A DNA stretch of 64,000 nt, taken from the NCBI RefSeq assembly GCF_000424325.1, contig NZ_AUJR01000005.1, forward strand, positions 106,737-170,736, read 5' to 3'. The notes under the pieces were generated by a model. That model did no database searches, was not told where the DNA came from, and saw only the letters and a list, made by a program, of their open reading frames with translations. Shown here one piece after another: positions 17,606-26,746 of this stretch (position 1 is the stretch's first letter; each line of letters starts with the position of its first letter). The DNA is from [Clostridium] clostridioforme AGR2157 (GTDB lineage Bacteria > Bacillota > Clostridia > Lachnospirales > Lachnospiraceae). The position numbers were made by a program, and so were the translations under genes.

Positions 17606-19831
17606 ATGAAGGGAAAAAAGTTAAAAAGGGGCCTGGCGCTTGTGCTGGGACTGATGCTGGCCGCTGAGGTTCCGGCATCTGTGGCAACGCCTTTTAAAAT
17701 GTTTGATTCCTATGCATATACAGGGGCGGCCACGGTTAAGGCCACCTCTTTGAATGTACGAAACGGAGCCGGCACCGGCTATTCATCGGTGGGCAGGCTG
17801 GCAGCAGGAGCGGCAGTTACCGTTATCGGGGAACAGCGCGGAACAGACGGCAATACATGGTATCAGATTCAATACACCGGAACGGGCGGAGCCGTTAACA
17901 CCGGCTATGTCTCGTCACTCTATATCAGGCTTCCGGTGGCCTATACCACGGATTCTAATTTTGAAGCATATCTCACCTCACAGGGATTTCCGGAGAGCTA
18001 TAAAAACGGGCTCAGGCAGCTTCATGCCCAATATCCGAATTGGGTATTCAAAGCCAAGAACACAGGCCTGGACTGGAATACGGTCATTGAAAATGAGTCT
18101 GTACTGGGGCGCAACCTTGTGGCCACAGGCAGCGTTTCCTCCTGGAAGTCCGTTGCCAACGGAGCTTATAACTGGGACAACAGCACGTGGACCGGATTCG
18201 ACGGCAGTAACTGGGTGGCTGCTTCCGAGGATATCATACGGTATTACATGGACCCCAGGAACTTCCTGGATGAGACGTATGTGTTCCAGTTTCTCAACCA
18301 TGAATATGATGCGAATACCCAGACAAAGGAGGGGTTAAACAGCCTCATATCCGGCTCCTTCCTTTCAGGGACAACGAATTCCACAGGAACAGGGGGAAGT
18401 GATTTCTCCAGCGGGCCAGGAGCTTCATCTGAAGGTCCCGGTTCAGGCAGCCCCGGCTCCTCGGGCAGTTCCTTAGGTTCTACCAATGGGCCCGGGCGCA
18501 GTACCTATGAAGATACACAGCATGGACCAGGGGTTTCCGGCAGTTCTAACGGATCCAGGGCAGCAGCGGTTTCTCCGGGAGGCAGCTCCTCAGGCGGGTC
18601 CTCAGGGGGCAGCAGCCCTTCAGGCAGCGGGGAAGTGAGCCTTGAGTCCCCCCACGCATCCATTGAGCCCAGGGAGCGCAATGTGGTGTCTGCCAGCGTA
18701 AGCCTGGTGGCTCCGGGACAGGACGGATCCGGCAGCGGCAATGGTCCCGTGTCCTCCGGACAGAGCGGCAGCGGCACTTCAAGCGGTCCGGTGGCTTCAC
18801 CCGGATCGGATAATGTGGTGGACCAGACCGGCACGTCGCCGGGAGGCGGTTCCACAGGTGCCGCGGTTCCTTATGCAGACATTATCATGGCCGCGGCCAG
18901 TCAGTCAGGGGTAAGCCCTTATGTGCTGGCAGCCATGATTCTCCAGGAGCAGGGCAATAATGGTACAAGCCCTCTTATTTCCGGTTCCTATTCCGGCTAT
19001 GAGGGGTACTATAACTTCTTTAATGTGGAGGCATACCAGTCCGGCGCAGTATCCGCCATTGAGATGGGACTCAGGTTTGCGTCCCAGTCAGGTTCCTACG
19101 GACGTCCCTGGAACACGGTGGAGAAGGCTATCCGGGGCGGAGCCCAGAATTATGGGGATAATTATGTGAAAGCCGGGCAGAATACATTTTATCTGAAGAA
19201 ATTCAATGTCCAGGGGTCAAACCTTTATAAGCACCAATATATGAGCAATATCCAGGGAGCTGCCTCAGAGGCGGCCAGGCTGTCCCAGGCATATACGTCT
19301 GATATGAAGAAGACAGCCCTGGAGTTCCATATCCCTGTATTTAACAACATGCCTGAGCAGCCCTGTGTGGCGCCTACCGGAGACGGCAGCCCCAACAACA
19401 AGCTGTCCGGTCTTGGCGTGGACGGATTCAATCTGACTCCAAGCTTTAACAGGGATACCCAGGAATATAATCTGATTGTGGATTCTTCTGTGTCCAATAT
19501 TACAGTCAGCGCATATGCATCGGATTCCAATGCGCGTGTGGACGGCGCGGGCAATGTCTCCCTGCAGAATGGCGGAAATGACATTTCCATTGCTGTGACG
19601 GCCCAGAACGGAAGCGTGAGGACCTATACCATCCATGTGGTGAAGCAGGACGGCGGTCCTACCCAGGGAAGCGGAGGCTCGCCTGTATATGGAGGAGGCA
19701 GCAGTTTTGGCGGTACGGTCAGTCCGGACGGCAGCGGCGGACCAGGCGGTTCGGGCGGACCGGGAAGTCCTTCCGGAAGCGGCAGCGGACCAGGCGGAAG
19801 CAATGTTACCATTGTAGAAGTGCAGTCCTGA
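17606..19831 (+). CDS. Exported N-acetylglucosaminidase-type autolysin with SH3 and cadherin-like domains
   Basis: A 741-residue wall protein. Order: signal peptide (1-30), bacterial SH3 domain (about 40-105, KATSLNVRNGAGTGYSSVG), the N-terminal part of a glucosaminidase module (about 115-245, SYKNGLRQLHAQYPNWVF and MDPRNFLDETYVFQFL), a Ser/Gly/Pro-rich linker of about 165 residues, the rest of the glucosaminidase module (about 420-590, AAMILQEQGNNGTSP), a cadherin-like beta-sandwich (about 600-690) and a Gly/Ser-rich tail. It should cleave glycan strands. ATG 17606 has AGGAG about 11 bases upstream and starts the signal peptide; ATG 17570 has no such site. The linker splitting a module is unusual. 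Confidence 0.85.
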   Translation: MKGKKLKRGLALVLGLMLAAEVPASVATPFKMFDSYAYTGAATVKATSLNVRNGAGTGYSSVGRLAAGAAVTVIGEQRGTDGNTWYQIQYTGTGGAVNTGYVSSLYIRLPVAYTTDSNFEAYLTSQGFPESYKNGLRQLHAQYPNWVFKAKNTGLDWNTVIENESVLGRNLVATGSVSSWKSVANGAYNWDNSTWTGFDGSNWVAASEDIIRYYMDPRNFLDETYVFQFLNHEYDANTQTKEGLNSLISGSFLSGTTNSTGTGGSDFSSGPGASSEGPGSGSPGSSGSSLGSTNGPGRSTYEDTQHGPGVSGSSNGSRAAAVSPGGSSSGGSSGGSSPSGSGEVSLESPHASIEPRERNVVSASVSLVAPGQDGSGSGNGPVSSGQSGSGTSSGPVASPGSDNVVDQTGTSPGGGSTGAAVPYADIIMAAASQSGVSPYVLAAMILQEQGNNGTSPLISGSYSGYEGYYNFFNVEAYQSGAVSAIEMGLRFASQSGSYGRPWNTVEKAIRGGAQNYGDNYVKAGQNTFYLKKFNVQGSNLYKHQYMSNIQGAASEAARLSQAYTSDMKKTALEFHIPVFNNMPEQPCVAPTGDGSPNNKLSGLGVDGFNLTPSFNRDTQEYNLIVDSSVSNITVSAYASDSNARVDGAGNVSLQNGGNDISIAVTAQNGSVRTYTIHVVKQDGGPTQGSGGSPVYGGGSSFGGTVSPDGSGGPGGSGGPGSPSGSGSGPGGSNVTIVEVQS

Positions 19832-19864
19832 TAAAGGGAAGACATTATAATCAGAAAGTGGGAA

Positions 19865-21589
19865 ATGATGATGATTAGACGTATGAGACATGCGGCTGCA
19901 GTTCTGGCAATGGCGTGCGTGATGACAGTCATGATGCCGGCACAGATGATGACGGCCTTTGCAGCAAATGCAAGAATCGCCTTTTCCGACCCATCGGCAA
20001 CAGTGGGCGGCAAGATCAAGGTGAATATGAAGATAACCAGCAGCGGCAACCTGGCCAACGCGGATGTGATGCTGTCCTATGATTCCAACATATTGGAATT
20101 CGTGGACGGCACCAATGCGGACGGAGGGGCAGGAGCTGTCCGGGTTCATGGGGATGCAGGCACGCCCAATACGGGAACCCTTGCATTTACCCTTAATTTC
20201 AATGCCATAGCAGCCGGGACCAGCAAGATTGAGGTCACCAGCCAGGAGATTTATGATTCCAACTCACAGATTGTGACGGTTAACCAGCAGGGAAGCTCCA
20301 CTGTGACGGTCAGCGCCCTTCAGTCAGCTTCCAAGGATGCCACCCTTAAATCCCTCCAGATTTCACCCGGAAGCCTGACACCGGCATTTTCACCGGATGT
20401 GGACACCTATGCGGTGACCGTTGGAACGGATGTGGATAAGGTTATTGTCAGCGCAGACTGCACGGACGAGAACGCCACAAAGGTGGTCAGCGGAAACGAA
20501 GGTCTTCAGATGGGCGAAAATCGTGTGACATGCCGTGTGACAGCCCAGGATGGTGAGACCATCAAGGAATACGTCATTGTGGTGACCAAGGCAGAGGGCG
20601 GCGCCAGTGCGGCGGATGCCGATGCTTCTTCCCAGGTAAGGATGCGGATTGCCGAGCGCGTTATCACTATTCTTCCGCCTGACCCTGAGGTGAAGGTTCC
20701 GGAGGGATTCAAGGAGAGCACCATCAATATTGACGGCCACAAGGTTCAGGGCTGGGTATGGGGCTCTGAGGCAGAGCATCAGTACTGTGTTGTGTACGGC
20801 ATGAATGAGGCCGGAGAGAAGGGCTTCTACCGTTATGACATGAGGGACGATGAGAGGACCATCCAGCGTTACTTTGAGGACCCGGCCATCAGCGGTTCCG
20901 TGACAAAGGAAGTGTACGATGAGCTGGCCCTTACATACGACAAGATTTACGATGATTACAGTCTCCTTAAGATACTGCTGATTGTGACCATTGTCATTGC
21001 AATCATTCTGCTGGTCATCCTTTTGGTGGTTTTATTTACCAGGGGTTCCGGGAAAAAGGGCGGCAGCCGGGATGAACTGGGTGACAAGAAGGACGGTCCG
21101 CGGGGCAGCCGGGGCAGAAACAGCAGGAAGGAAAGGGCGGAGGAGCCTGAGCTTCCAGAGGATTCAGAGGATTATCAGGAATACGCCGATGAGGAGGAAT
21201 ACCAGGACTCTGACGAGTACGATGAATCTCAGGAATATGAGGATGATTCTGTCTACGATGACGATGAGGACTACAGAGACCTTCCGGAGGACGATTATCT
21301 GCTGGCGGAAGAGGACGGGGACATCTATGATGAGGATGAAGATGCCTATGAGCCGGAAGAAGAGCCTCAGGTGGAGATTCCGGTGAAGAAGCCTGTGAAG
21401 CCTGCAAGGCCGGCACAGACACCAGCCCGTACGCCGTCTCTGACACCAGCCCGTACGCCGTCTCAGGCGCCGGCATCCGGGCAGAAGCCTCCTGTGAAGC
21501 AGGAGCGGCCGGCTGTCAGAAGGGAAGCAGAGCAGAGGTCCGCAGAAACGGAAGGACAGGATGATGATTTTGAGATTTTTGATTTGTAA
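19865..21589 (+). CDS. Cohesin-like and cadherin-like domain surface protein with membrane anchor and acidic tail
   Basis: A 574-residue exported protein. Order: signal peptide ending near AFAANA (about 35), a cohesin-type beta-sandwich (about 36-150, ARIAFSDPSATVGGKIKVNM), a cadherin-like beta-sandwich (about 155-240), a further folded part to about 360, one membrane helix (about 366-392, LLKILLIVTIVIAIILLVIL) and a long cytoplasmic tail rich in Asp/Glu/Tyr, ending in PARTPS repeats. It follows the glucosaminidase gene by 33 bases and shares the cadherin-like domain type with it, so the pair may act together at the wall. Cohesin domains bind dockerins in cellulosomes, but no dockerin gene is seen here; the role is open. 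Confidence 0.78.
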   Translation: MMMIRRMRHAAAVLAMACVMTVMMPAQMMTAFAANARIAFSDPSATVGGKIKVNMKITSSGNLANADVMLSYDSNILEFVDGTNADGGAGAVRVHGDAGTPNTGTLAFTLNFNAIAAGTSKIEVTSQEIYDSNSQIVTVNQQGSSTVTVSALQSASKDATLKSLQISPGSLTPAFSPDVDTYAVTVGTDVDKVIVSADCTDENATKVVSGNEGLQMGENRVTCRVTAQDGETIKEYVIVVTKAEGGASAADADASSQVRMRIAERVITILPPDPEVKVPEGFKESTINIDGHKVQGWVWGSEAEHQYCVVYGMNEAGEKGFYRYDMRDDERTIQRYFEDPAISGSVTKEVYDELALTYDKIYDDYSLLKILLIVTIVIAIILLVILLVVLFTRGSGKKGGSRDELGDKKDGPRGSRGRNSRKERAEEPELPEDSEDYQEYADEEEYQDSDEYDESQEYEDDSVYDDDEDYRDLPEDDYLLAEEDGDIYDEDEDAYEPEEEPQVEIPVKKPVKPARPAQTPARTPSLTPARTPSQAPASGQKPPVKQERPAVRREAEQRSAETEGQDDDFEIFDL

Positions 21590-21623
21590 TATCGGATAAA
21601 AGAACAGAATGACAGATAATAAA

Positions 21624-21666
21624 GGCAGCAGCCATCCGGGAAGATTCCCATGGCTGCTGCTTTTTT
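21624..21666 (+). terminator. Rho-independent terminator
   Basis: GCAGCAGCCAT pairs perfectly with ATGGCTGCTGC and is followed by six T. It ends the two-gene surface-protein unit. Confidence 0.93.
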
Positions 21667-21772
21667 GGGCCGGGAGCTGTACAGGGCTTTACTGGAGGCA
21701 GGAACAATCCTTAATGATAAAAATTTATTATCAGACCATCACAATATATAATTATACTTTATTTTTTTGGGT

Positions 21773-21788
21773 TGTTATAATAATAACA
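21773..21788. promoter_or_regulatory. Palindromic operator of the first asr operon (Crp/Fnr-like geometry)
   Basis: TGTTATAATAATAACA is a perfect inverted repeat with the 5-6-5 spacing (TGTTA-N6-TAACA) of Crp/Fnr sites. It contains a -10-like TATAAT at 21776-21781, so a bound protein would block RNA polymerase. A closely similar palindrome precedes the second asr-like operon at 36485-36500. Confidence 0.65.
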
Positions 21789-21846
21789 TAAGCCTTTTAA
21801 TATAGAGTATTTATAAGGGATAAAAGAATAAAGGAGGAGGCATTTC

Positions 21847-22881
21847 ATGGGATACAGAATGGATTTGAAGGATGCCGGCAGGATGTTTGCAAAGCTTCAG
21901 GAAGAGTATGAGATATGGGCGCCAAAACGTTTTGTGGGTAAGGGCAGGTATTCCGACACAGACCTGATTAAGTACGCCAGGGTGGACCGGGCGGAGGAAA
22001 TCGAGTACAGGGAAAAATCGGATTTTCCGGCCAAGGAGGTATTAAGCCCCATTACCCAGTCCCTGTTCTATTTCACAGAAGATGAATTCATTGAAAGCAA
22101 GGCTGTTTCCAAGAAGCTGCTTATATTCATGCGGCCCTGCGATATCCACGCGCAGCATCATCAGGAAAAGATTTATTTGACCAACGGCGGTTATGAGGAT
22201 ATATATTATAAGCGCATGAACGAGAAGGTCAAGATAGTGATGATGGAGTGCGGCGAAGGCTGGGATACCTGCTTCTGTGTCAGCATGGGAACCAACAGGA
22301 CCGATGATTATTCCATGGCAGTCCGTTTCGGGGAAGACGGACTGGAGTTCCAGGTAAAGGACGATGCATTTGCCTCCTATTTCGAGGGCATGGAGGAATG
22401 TCCCTTTGAACCACAGTTCGTGGAAAAGAATGAGCTGACCCTCACGGTGCCGGAGATTCCGGATAAGGAGGTTCTGACAAAGCTTAAGGAACATCCCATG
22501 TGGAGGCAGTTTGACGGCCGCTGCATCTCCTGCGGCGCCTGTACCGTGGCGTGCAGCACCTGTACCTGTTTTACCACAACGGATATCATATACAATGAGA
22601 ACCGCAACGTAGGGGAGCGCAAGAGGACTTCCGCCTCCTGCCAGGTAAAGGATTTCACTGAAATGGCCGGCGGCATGAGCTTCAGGAACAGGGCCGGGGA
22701 CAGGATGCGCTATAAGGTGCTCCACAAATTCCACGACTACAAAGCCAGGTTCAAGGACTACCATATGTGTGTGGGCTGCGGACGGTGCATGGACCGGTGT
22801 CCTGAGTACATATCCATCGTGGCTACAGTGAATAAGATGGCAGACGCTGTTGAGGAAATAAAAGCCGGTAAGCAGGCATAG
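21847..22881 (+). CDS. asrA: Anaerobic sulfite reductase subunit A
   Basis: A 344-residue ferredoxin-like electron carrier of the siroheme-dependent AsrABC sulfite reductase. Two [4Fe-4S] motifs are visible near the C-terminal half: CISCGACTVACSTCTC (about 226) and CVGCGRCMDRCPEY (about 308). In Salmonella-type AsrABC, this subunit passes electrons from the AsrB flavin to the AsrC catalytic subunit. The ATG has a strong AAAGGAGGAGG site. It heads a three-gene unit with 16 and 18 base gaps to asrB and asrC, preceded by a palindromic site over its probable promoter. Confidence 0.93.
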   Translation: MGYRMDLKDAGRMFAKLQEEYEIWAPKRFVGKGRYSDTDLIKYARVDRAEEIEYREKSDFPAKEVLSPITQSLFYFTEDEFIESKAVSKKLLIFMRPCDIHAQHHQEKIYLTNGGYEDIYYKRMNEKVKIVMMECGEGWDTCFCVSMGTNRTDDYSMAVRFGEDGLEFQVKDDAFASYFEGMEECPFEPQFVEKNELTLTVPEIPDKEVLTKLKEHPMWRQFDGRCISCGACTVACSTCTCFTTTDIIYNENRNVGERKRTSASCQVKDFTEMAGGMSFRNRAGDRMRYKVLHKFHDYKARFKDYHMCVGCGRCMDRCPEYISIVATVNKMADAVEEIKAGKQA

Positions 22882-22897
22882 GAGAGGGGATGCAGTC

Positions 22898-23689
22898 ATG
22901 AATAATATAGTGAAGCCAGTGGCATGTAAGATACGCGAGGTAAGGCGGGAGAGCCTTCATGAATATACATTCAGAGTGGAGACAGACATCCGTCCGTCTC
23001 ATGGACAGTTCCTGCAGCTTTCCATCCCAAAGGTAGGGGAAGCACCCATATCCGTCAGCTCCTTCGGGGATGGCTGGATGGATTTTACCATCCGTTCCGT
23101 GGGAAAGGTGACGGACGAGATATTTGAGAAGCAGCCGGGGGACATCCTTTTCTTAAGGGGAGCCTACGGCAAAGGATGGCCGGTGGAGCGGTTTCAGGGT
23201 AAGCACATGGCGGTCATCACCGGCGGCACAGGGCTGGCGCCTGTGAAGAGCATGCTGAATATGTTCTGGGAGCAGGAGGATTTTGTGAAGAGCGTGCACC
23301 TGATCAGCGGATTTAAGAATGAGGACGGAATCATTTTCAAGAATGACCTGGACCGCTGGAAGGAGAAGTTCACCGCCATCTATGCCCTGGATACGGATCA
23401 CAAGGATGGATGGGAGACAGGTTTTGTCACAGAGTTCGTGTCAAGGATTCCCTTTAAGGATTTTGGGGAAGACTACAGCGTTGTGGTGGTAGGACCGCCG
23501 CCTATGATGAAGTTTACGGCCCTGGAAGTGCTTAAGCAGGGCGTGCCTGATGAGAAGATATGGATGTCCTTTGAGCGCAGGATGTCATGTGCCGTAGGCA
23601 AATGCGGACACTGCCGCATTGATGAGGTGTATGTCTGTCTGGACGGACCTGTGTTTAATTATACCCAGGCCAAGTTTCTGGTTGATTAA
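22898..23689 (+). CDS. asrB: Anaerobic sulfite reductase subunit B (FAD/NAD(P)H, 2Fe-2S)
   Basis: A 263-residue flavoprotein of the ferredoxin-NADP reductase superfamily: FAD-binding barrel (about 5-100), NAD-binding half with TGGTGLAPVKSM (about 108) and a C-terminal [2Fe-2S] motif CAVGKCGHCRIDEVYVC, as in PyrK and AsrB. It takes electrons from NADH for the six-electron reduction of sulfite to sulfide. It lies between asrA and asrC with short gaps and clear ribosome sites. Confidence 0.93.
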   Translation: MNNIVKPVACKIREVRRESLHEYTFRVETDIRPSHGQFLQLSIPKVGEAPISVSSFGDGWMDFTIRSVGKVTDEIFEKQPGDILFLRGAYGKGWPVERFQGKHMAVITGGTGLAPVKSMLNMFWEQEDFVKSVHLISGFKNEDGIIFKNDLDRWKEKFTAIYALDTDHKDGWETGFVTEFVSRIPFKDFGEDYSVVVVGPPPMMKFTALEVLKQGVPDEKIWMSFERRMSCAVGKCGHCRIDEVYVCLDGPVFNYTQAKFLVD

Positions 23690-23707
23690 GAGAGGGGTGG
23701 CGAAGGA

Positions 23708-24763
23708 ATGAATCATGATATTGATATAAAAAAGGTAAGAATCAACTGTTTCAGACAGTCCAAGGTGGCAGGGGAGTTCATGCTGCAGATGCGTGTTCCG
23801 GGAGCCATGATTGAGGCAAAACACTTAAAGCTGGTGCAGGACCTCTGTGAGCGCTTTGGCAACGGCACCTTCCATCTTGGCACCAGGCAGACATTTGACA
23901 TACCCGGTGTAAAGTATGAGAATATAGAGGAAGTAAATAAGTACATCAAGTCATATATCCATGACGTGGACGTGGAGATGTGCGGCGTGGACATGGATGT
24001 GACGGATTACGGTTACCCCACCATCGGCGCCAGGAATATCATGTCCTGTATCGGAAACGCCCACTGCATCAAGGGCAATGCGAATACATACGAGCTGGCC
24101 AGGAAGATTGAGCGCCTGGTATTCCCATCTCATTACCATATCAAGGTGGCTGTGGCCGGATGTCCCAATGACTGCGTTAAGGCCAACTTCAACGATTTCG
24201 GCATCATGGGCATCAATAAGCAGGTATATGACATTGACCGTTGCATTGGCTGCGGTTCATGCGTGGACGCCTGCAGGCACCATGCCACAGGCGTGCTGAG
24301 CCTGAACCAGAACGGCAAGATTGACAAGGACATATGCTGCTGCGTTGGCTGCGGCGAATGTTCCCTGATTTGTCCCACCGGAGCATGGACCAGGGGCGAT
24401 AAGAAGCTGTACCGCGTAACCCTGGGAGGACGTACGGGCAAGCAGAATCCAAGAGCAGGCAAGCTGTTCCTTAACTGGGTTACGGAGGATGTGATACTGG
24501 GCATGTTTGCCAACTGGCAGAAGTTTTCCGCCTGGGCCCTGGATTACAAGCCGGAGTATCTCCACGGAGGCCACCTTATTGACCGTGTGGGCTATAAGGA
24601 ATTCGTAAAACATATCTTTGAAGGCGTGGAGTTCAATCCTGAGGCAAAGATGGCGGATGATATTTTCTGGGCTGAGAATGAGCAGAGAGGAAACATGCAT
24701 GTGATGCCGCTGTCTGAGCATAAGCACGCAGGCCCCCAGAAGCCGGCGGAAAAACAGGTATAG
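23708..24763 (+). CDS. asrC: Anaerobic sulfite reductase subunit C (siroheme catalytic subunit)
   Basis: A 351-residue catalytic subunit. An N-terminal ferrodoxin-like half-domain is followed by the siroheme-[4Fe-4S] cysteines CIGNAHC (about 113) and CPNDC (about 152), then two ferredoxin motifs, CIGCGSCVDAC (about 179) and CVGCGECSLIC (about 213). The enzyme reduces sulfite to sulfide in anaerobic cells. It is the last gene of the operon; a Pro/Gln/Lys tail ends the protein. Compared with the paralogue at 38429 it is longer by about 30 residues and has a different residue between the CX5C cysteines. Confidence 0.93.
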   Translation: MNHDIDIKKVRINCFRQSKVAGEFMLQMRVPGAMIEAKHLKLVQDLCERFGNGTFHLGTRQTFDIPGVKYENIEEVNKYIKSYIHDVDVEMCGVDMDVTDYGYPTIGARNIMSCIGNAHCIKGNANTYELARKIERLVFPSHYHIKVAVAGCPNDCVKANFNDFGIMGINKQVYDIDRCIGCGSCVDACRHHATGVLSLNQNGKIDKDICCCVGCGECSLICPTGAWTRGDKKLYRVTLGGRTGKQNPRAGKLFLNWVTEDVILGMFANWQKFSAWALDYKPEYLHGGHLIDRVGYKEFVKHIFEGVEFNPEAKMADDIFWAENEQRGNMHVMPLSEHKHAGPQKPAEKQV

Positions 24764-24852
24764 GGGATTTTTGTGATATTTTAGGGCCAGACAGGGATAC
24801 TATACAAAGTAAGTACAGACAGCGCGGAAGAAGATGCGGACTGCCGGAAATT

Positions 24853-24868
24853 ATTAGTGTACACTAAT
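24853..24868. promoter_or_regulatory. Palindromic site ATTAGTGTACACTAAT upstream of fprA
   Basis: A perfect 16-base palindrome eight bases upstream of the fprA -35 box, so centred near -50, a position often used by activators. Its core TAGTGTACACTA recurs at 26747-26758 in front of the XRE-type regulator gene and I see it nowhere else in the window, so that regulator is the likely binder. Confidence 0.75.
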
Positions 24869-24875
24869 TTATACA

Positions 24876-24904
24876 GTGACATTTTGGAAAAAATGTAGTA
24901 TACT
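24876..24904 (+). promoter_or_regulatory. Promoter of the A-type flavoprotein gene
   Basis: GTGACA and TATACT with a 17-base spacer, about 53 bases before the ATG. The weak -35 box is consistent with need for an activator at the adjacent palindrome. Confidence 0.65.
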
Positions 24905-24956
24905 TCTAAGCGAAATAAATTGACGGATATTTAACATATTATGGACGAAAGGAAGA

Positions 24957-26165
24957 ATGAATATGTACTGTGTAAAGCGCATCAATGATGATTTGTTCTG
25001 GGTTGGCGGTACAGACCGGAGGCTGGCCTTATTTGAGAACGCGTATCCTATTCCGCGGGGTGTTTCCTACAATGCTTATCTGTTGCTGGATGAGAAGACT
25101 GTGCTGTTTGACACGGTGGACAGAGCAATCACGGAGCAGTTTTTTGAGAACATAGACGCACTGTTAAAGGGACGTGACTTAGATTACGTGGTGGTGAACC
25201 ACATGGAGCCGGACCACTGCGCCACCCTTGGGGAGATTGTGCTGCGGTATCCGGGGGTGCAGGTTGTGTGCAACCCCAAAACCGTTCCGATTATCAAACA
25301 GTTCTATAATTTTGACATTGATTCCAGGGCCATCGTAGTCAAGGAAAATGATACCCTTTGCACCGGTCGGCATACATTTACCTTCCTCATGGCACCCATG
25401 GTACACTGGCCGGAGGTTATGGTGACCTATGATACCACGGACAAGACCCTGTTCTCCGCAGATGCCTTCGGCACCTTCGGGGCCATGAACGGCAACCTGT
25501 TTGCGGATGAGGTCAACTTTGAGAGAGACTGGCTGGATGATGCCAGACGGTATTATACCAATATCGTAGGCAAGTACGGACCTTCCGTGCAGACCCTGTT
25601 AAAGAAGGCATCAGGCCTGGATATCCGTACCCTGTGCCCGCTTCACGGGCCGGTATGGCGCAAAGATATAAGCTGGTATGTGGACAAGTATCTGACCTGG
25701 AGCAGCTATGAGCCGGAGGAAAAGGCCGTGATGATTGCCTATGGTTCCATCTATGGCAACACGGAGAACGCAGCCAATATCCTGGCCTGCAAGCTGGCGG
25801 AGAGAGGAATCAGGAACATTGCCATGTATGACGCTTCCTCCACCCATCCTTCCACCATTATCTCGGAGGCATTCCGCTGCAGCCATCTGGTGTTTGCGTC
25901 AGCCACCTATAACGGAGGCATCTTCAGCAGCATGGAGCATGTACTCATGGACCTGAAGGCCCATAACCTGCAGAACAGGACCGTGGCCCTGATGGAAAAT
26001 GGCTCCTGGGGCGTGCTGTCAGGCAAGCAGATGAAGGAAATCATCGGCTCCATGAAGAATATGACCATTCTGGAACAGATGGTGACTGTAAAATCATCTC
26101 TTAAGGAATCCCAGATGGAAGAACTGGATGCCATGGCGGATGCCATTGTGGAATCCATGAAATAG
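24957..26165 (+). CDS. fprA: FprA-family A-type flavoprotein (di-iron O2/NO reductase)
   Basis: A 402-residue flavodiiron protein. The N-terminal metallo-beta-lactamase-like domain (about 1-250) has the di-iron ligands in HMEPDHCATLGE and further histidines near MVHWPEVM and LCPLHGPVWR; the C-terminal flavodoxin domain (about 258-400) binds FMN with YGSIYGNTENAA. Such enzymes reduce oxygen to water or nitric oxide to nitrous oxide in anaerobes, protecting oxygen- and NO-sensitive iron-sulfur enzymes such as the neighbouring Asr set. Regulation probably involves the XRE protein encoded at 26381, which shares its palindrome. Confidence 0.92.
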   Translation: MNMYCVKRINDDLFWVGGTDRRLALFENAYPIPRGVSYNAYLLLDEKTVLFDTVDRAITEQFFENIDALLKGRDLDYVVVNHMEPDHCATLGEIVLRYPGVQVVCNPKTVPIIKQFYNFDIDSRAIVVKENDTLCTGRHTFTFLMAPMVHWPEVMVTYDTTDKTLFSADAFGTFGAMNGNLFADEVNFERDWLDDARRYYTNIVGKYGPSVQTLLKKASGLDIRTLCPLHGPVWRKDISWYVDKYLTWSSYEPEEKAVMIAYGSIYGNTENAANILACKLAERGIRNIAMYDASSTHPSTIISEAFRCSHLVFASATYNGGIFSSMEHVLMDLKAHNLQNRTVALMENGSWGVLSGKQMKEIIGSMKNMTILEQMVTVKSSLKESQMEELDAMADAIVESMK

Positions 26166-26204
26166 CAGCACTGAATCAGTGACAATAATGATTTTAAACG
26201 ATTT

Positions 26205-26240
26205 GCCGGATGGCTTTGTTGGAGCTGTCCGGTATTTTAT
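26205..26240 (+). terminator. Probable terminator after fprA
   Basis: CCGGA pairs with TCCGG, with an inner GGCT/AGCT pair, followed by a T-rich stretch interrupted by A. Moderate strength. Confidence 0.5.
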
Positions 26241-26380
26241 TGCGTTTTTTTATCATGGTGGCATAAGACATGCCGGTTCTGTATTTTTGTCTGAAACATG
26301 TATTGCAATACGTAGAAAATCTGTAATTCAATGAATAATATATTGTATTTTTAGAATCCCTGTAGTAAAATAATAACTGA

Positions 26381-26728
26381 TTATAGGTTCTCAGCCCCAT
26401 GTTTCCGCACCATATCTGCCAGACAGCGTATGACGGGAAGAAGCTCCAGGGCTTCCTTTTCGCTTAGACTGTGGAGCTCCCAGAACAGCTGCTGCTTGCT
26501 GTCGCCCATGGAGTCGGTTTTAGGGTAAAAGATACGGTCAGCGGGAATTCTCAAAGTGGTTACCAGAGGATAGAGCACCTCGAATTTGGGGTTTCCACGG
26601 AAATTTTCTATATTAATAATGGTACGGACATCTATGCCCAGCTTCTCTGCCAGGGAAGCCTGGGACATTCCCTGTTCTTCGCGGGCCTTTCGGATGACCG
26701 TACCTAAAGTTTTAACGTAATCATGCAT
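26381..26728 (-). CDS. XRE-family transcriptional regulator
   Basis: A 115-residue protein with an N-terminal helix-turn-helix (about 5-62, RKAREEQGMSQASLAEKLGIDVRTIINIEN) and a C-terminal part of about 50 residues with a leucine/glutamate-rich helix (LHSLSEKEALELLPVIR). It is a small DNA-binding regulator without a recognisable sensor. TAGTGTACACTA lies about 20 bases upstream of its start and an extended copy lies upstream of fprA, so it probably controls itself and fprA. What signal it responds to cannot be seen; it has no cysteine cluster. Confidence 0.85.
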   Translation of the reverse strand: MHDYVKTLGTVIRKAREEQGMSQASLAEKLGIDVRTIINIENFRGNPKFEVLYPLVTTLRIPADRIFYPKTDSMGDSKQQLFWELHSLSEKEALELLPVIRCLADMVRKHGAENL

Positions 26729-26746
26729 TGCGATTCACCTCAATAC

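Noticed and set aside
18400..18860. Minus-strand Pro/Leu-rich frame opposite the glucosaminidase linker
   Set aside because: It is a shadow of the Ser/Gly/Pro-rich coding repeat with no start signal.
21100..21400. Asp/Glu/Tyr-rich coding stretch as a separate acidic protein
   Set aside because: It is in frame with the upstream cohesin-like protein, after its membrane helix.
24957..24962. Alternative fprA start at 24963
   Set aside because: Both ATGs are two codons apart and share one ribosome site; the first was kept because spacing is acceptable, and the difference is trivial.
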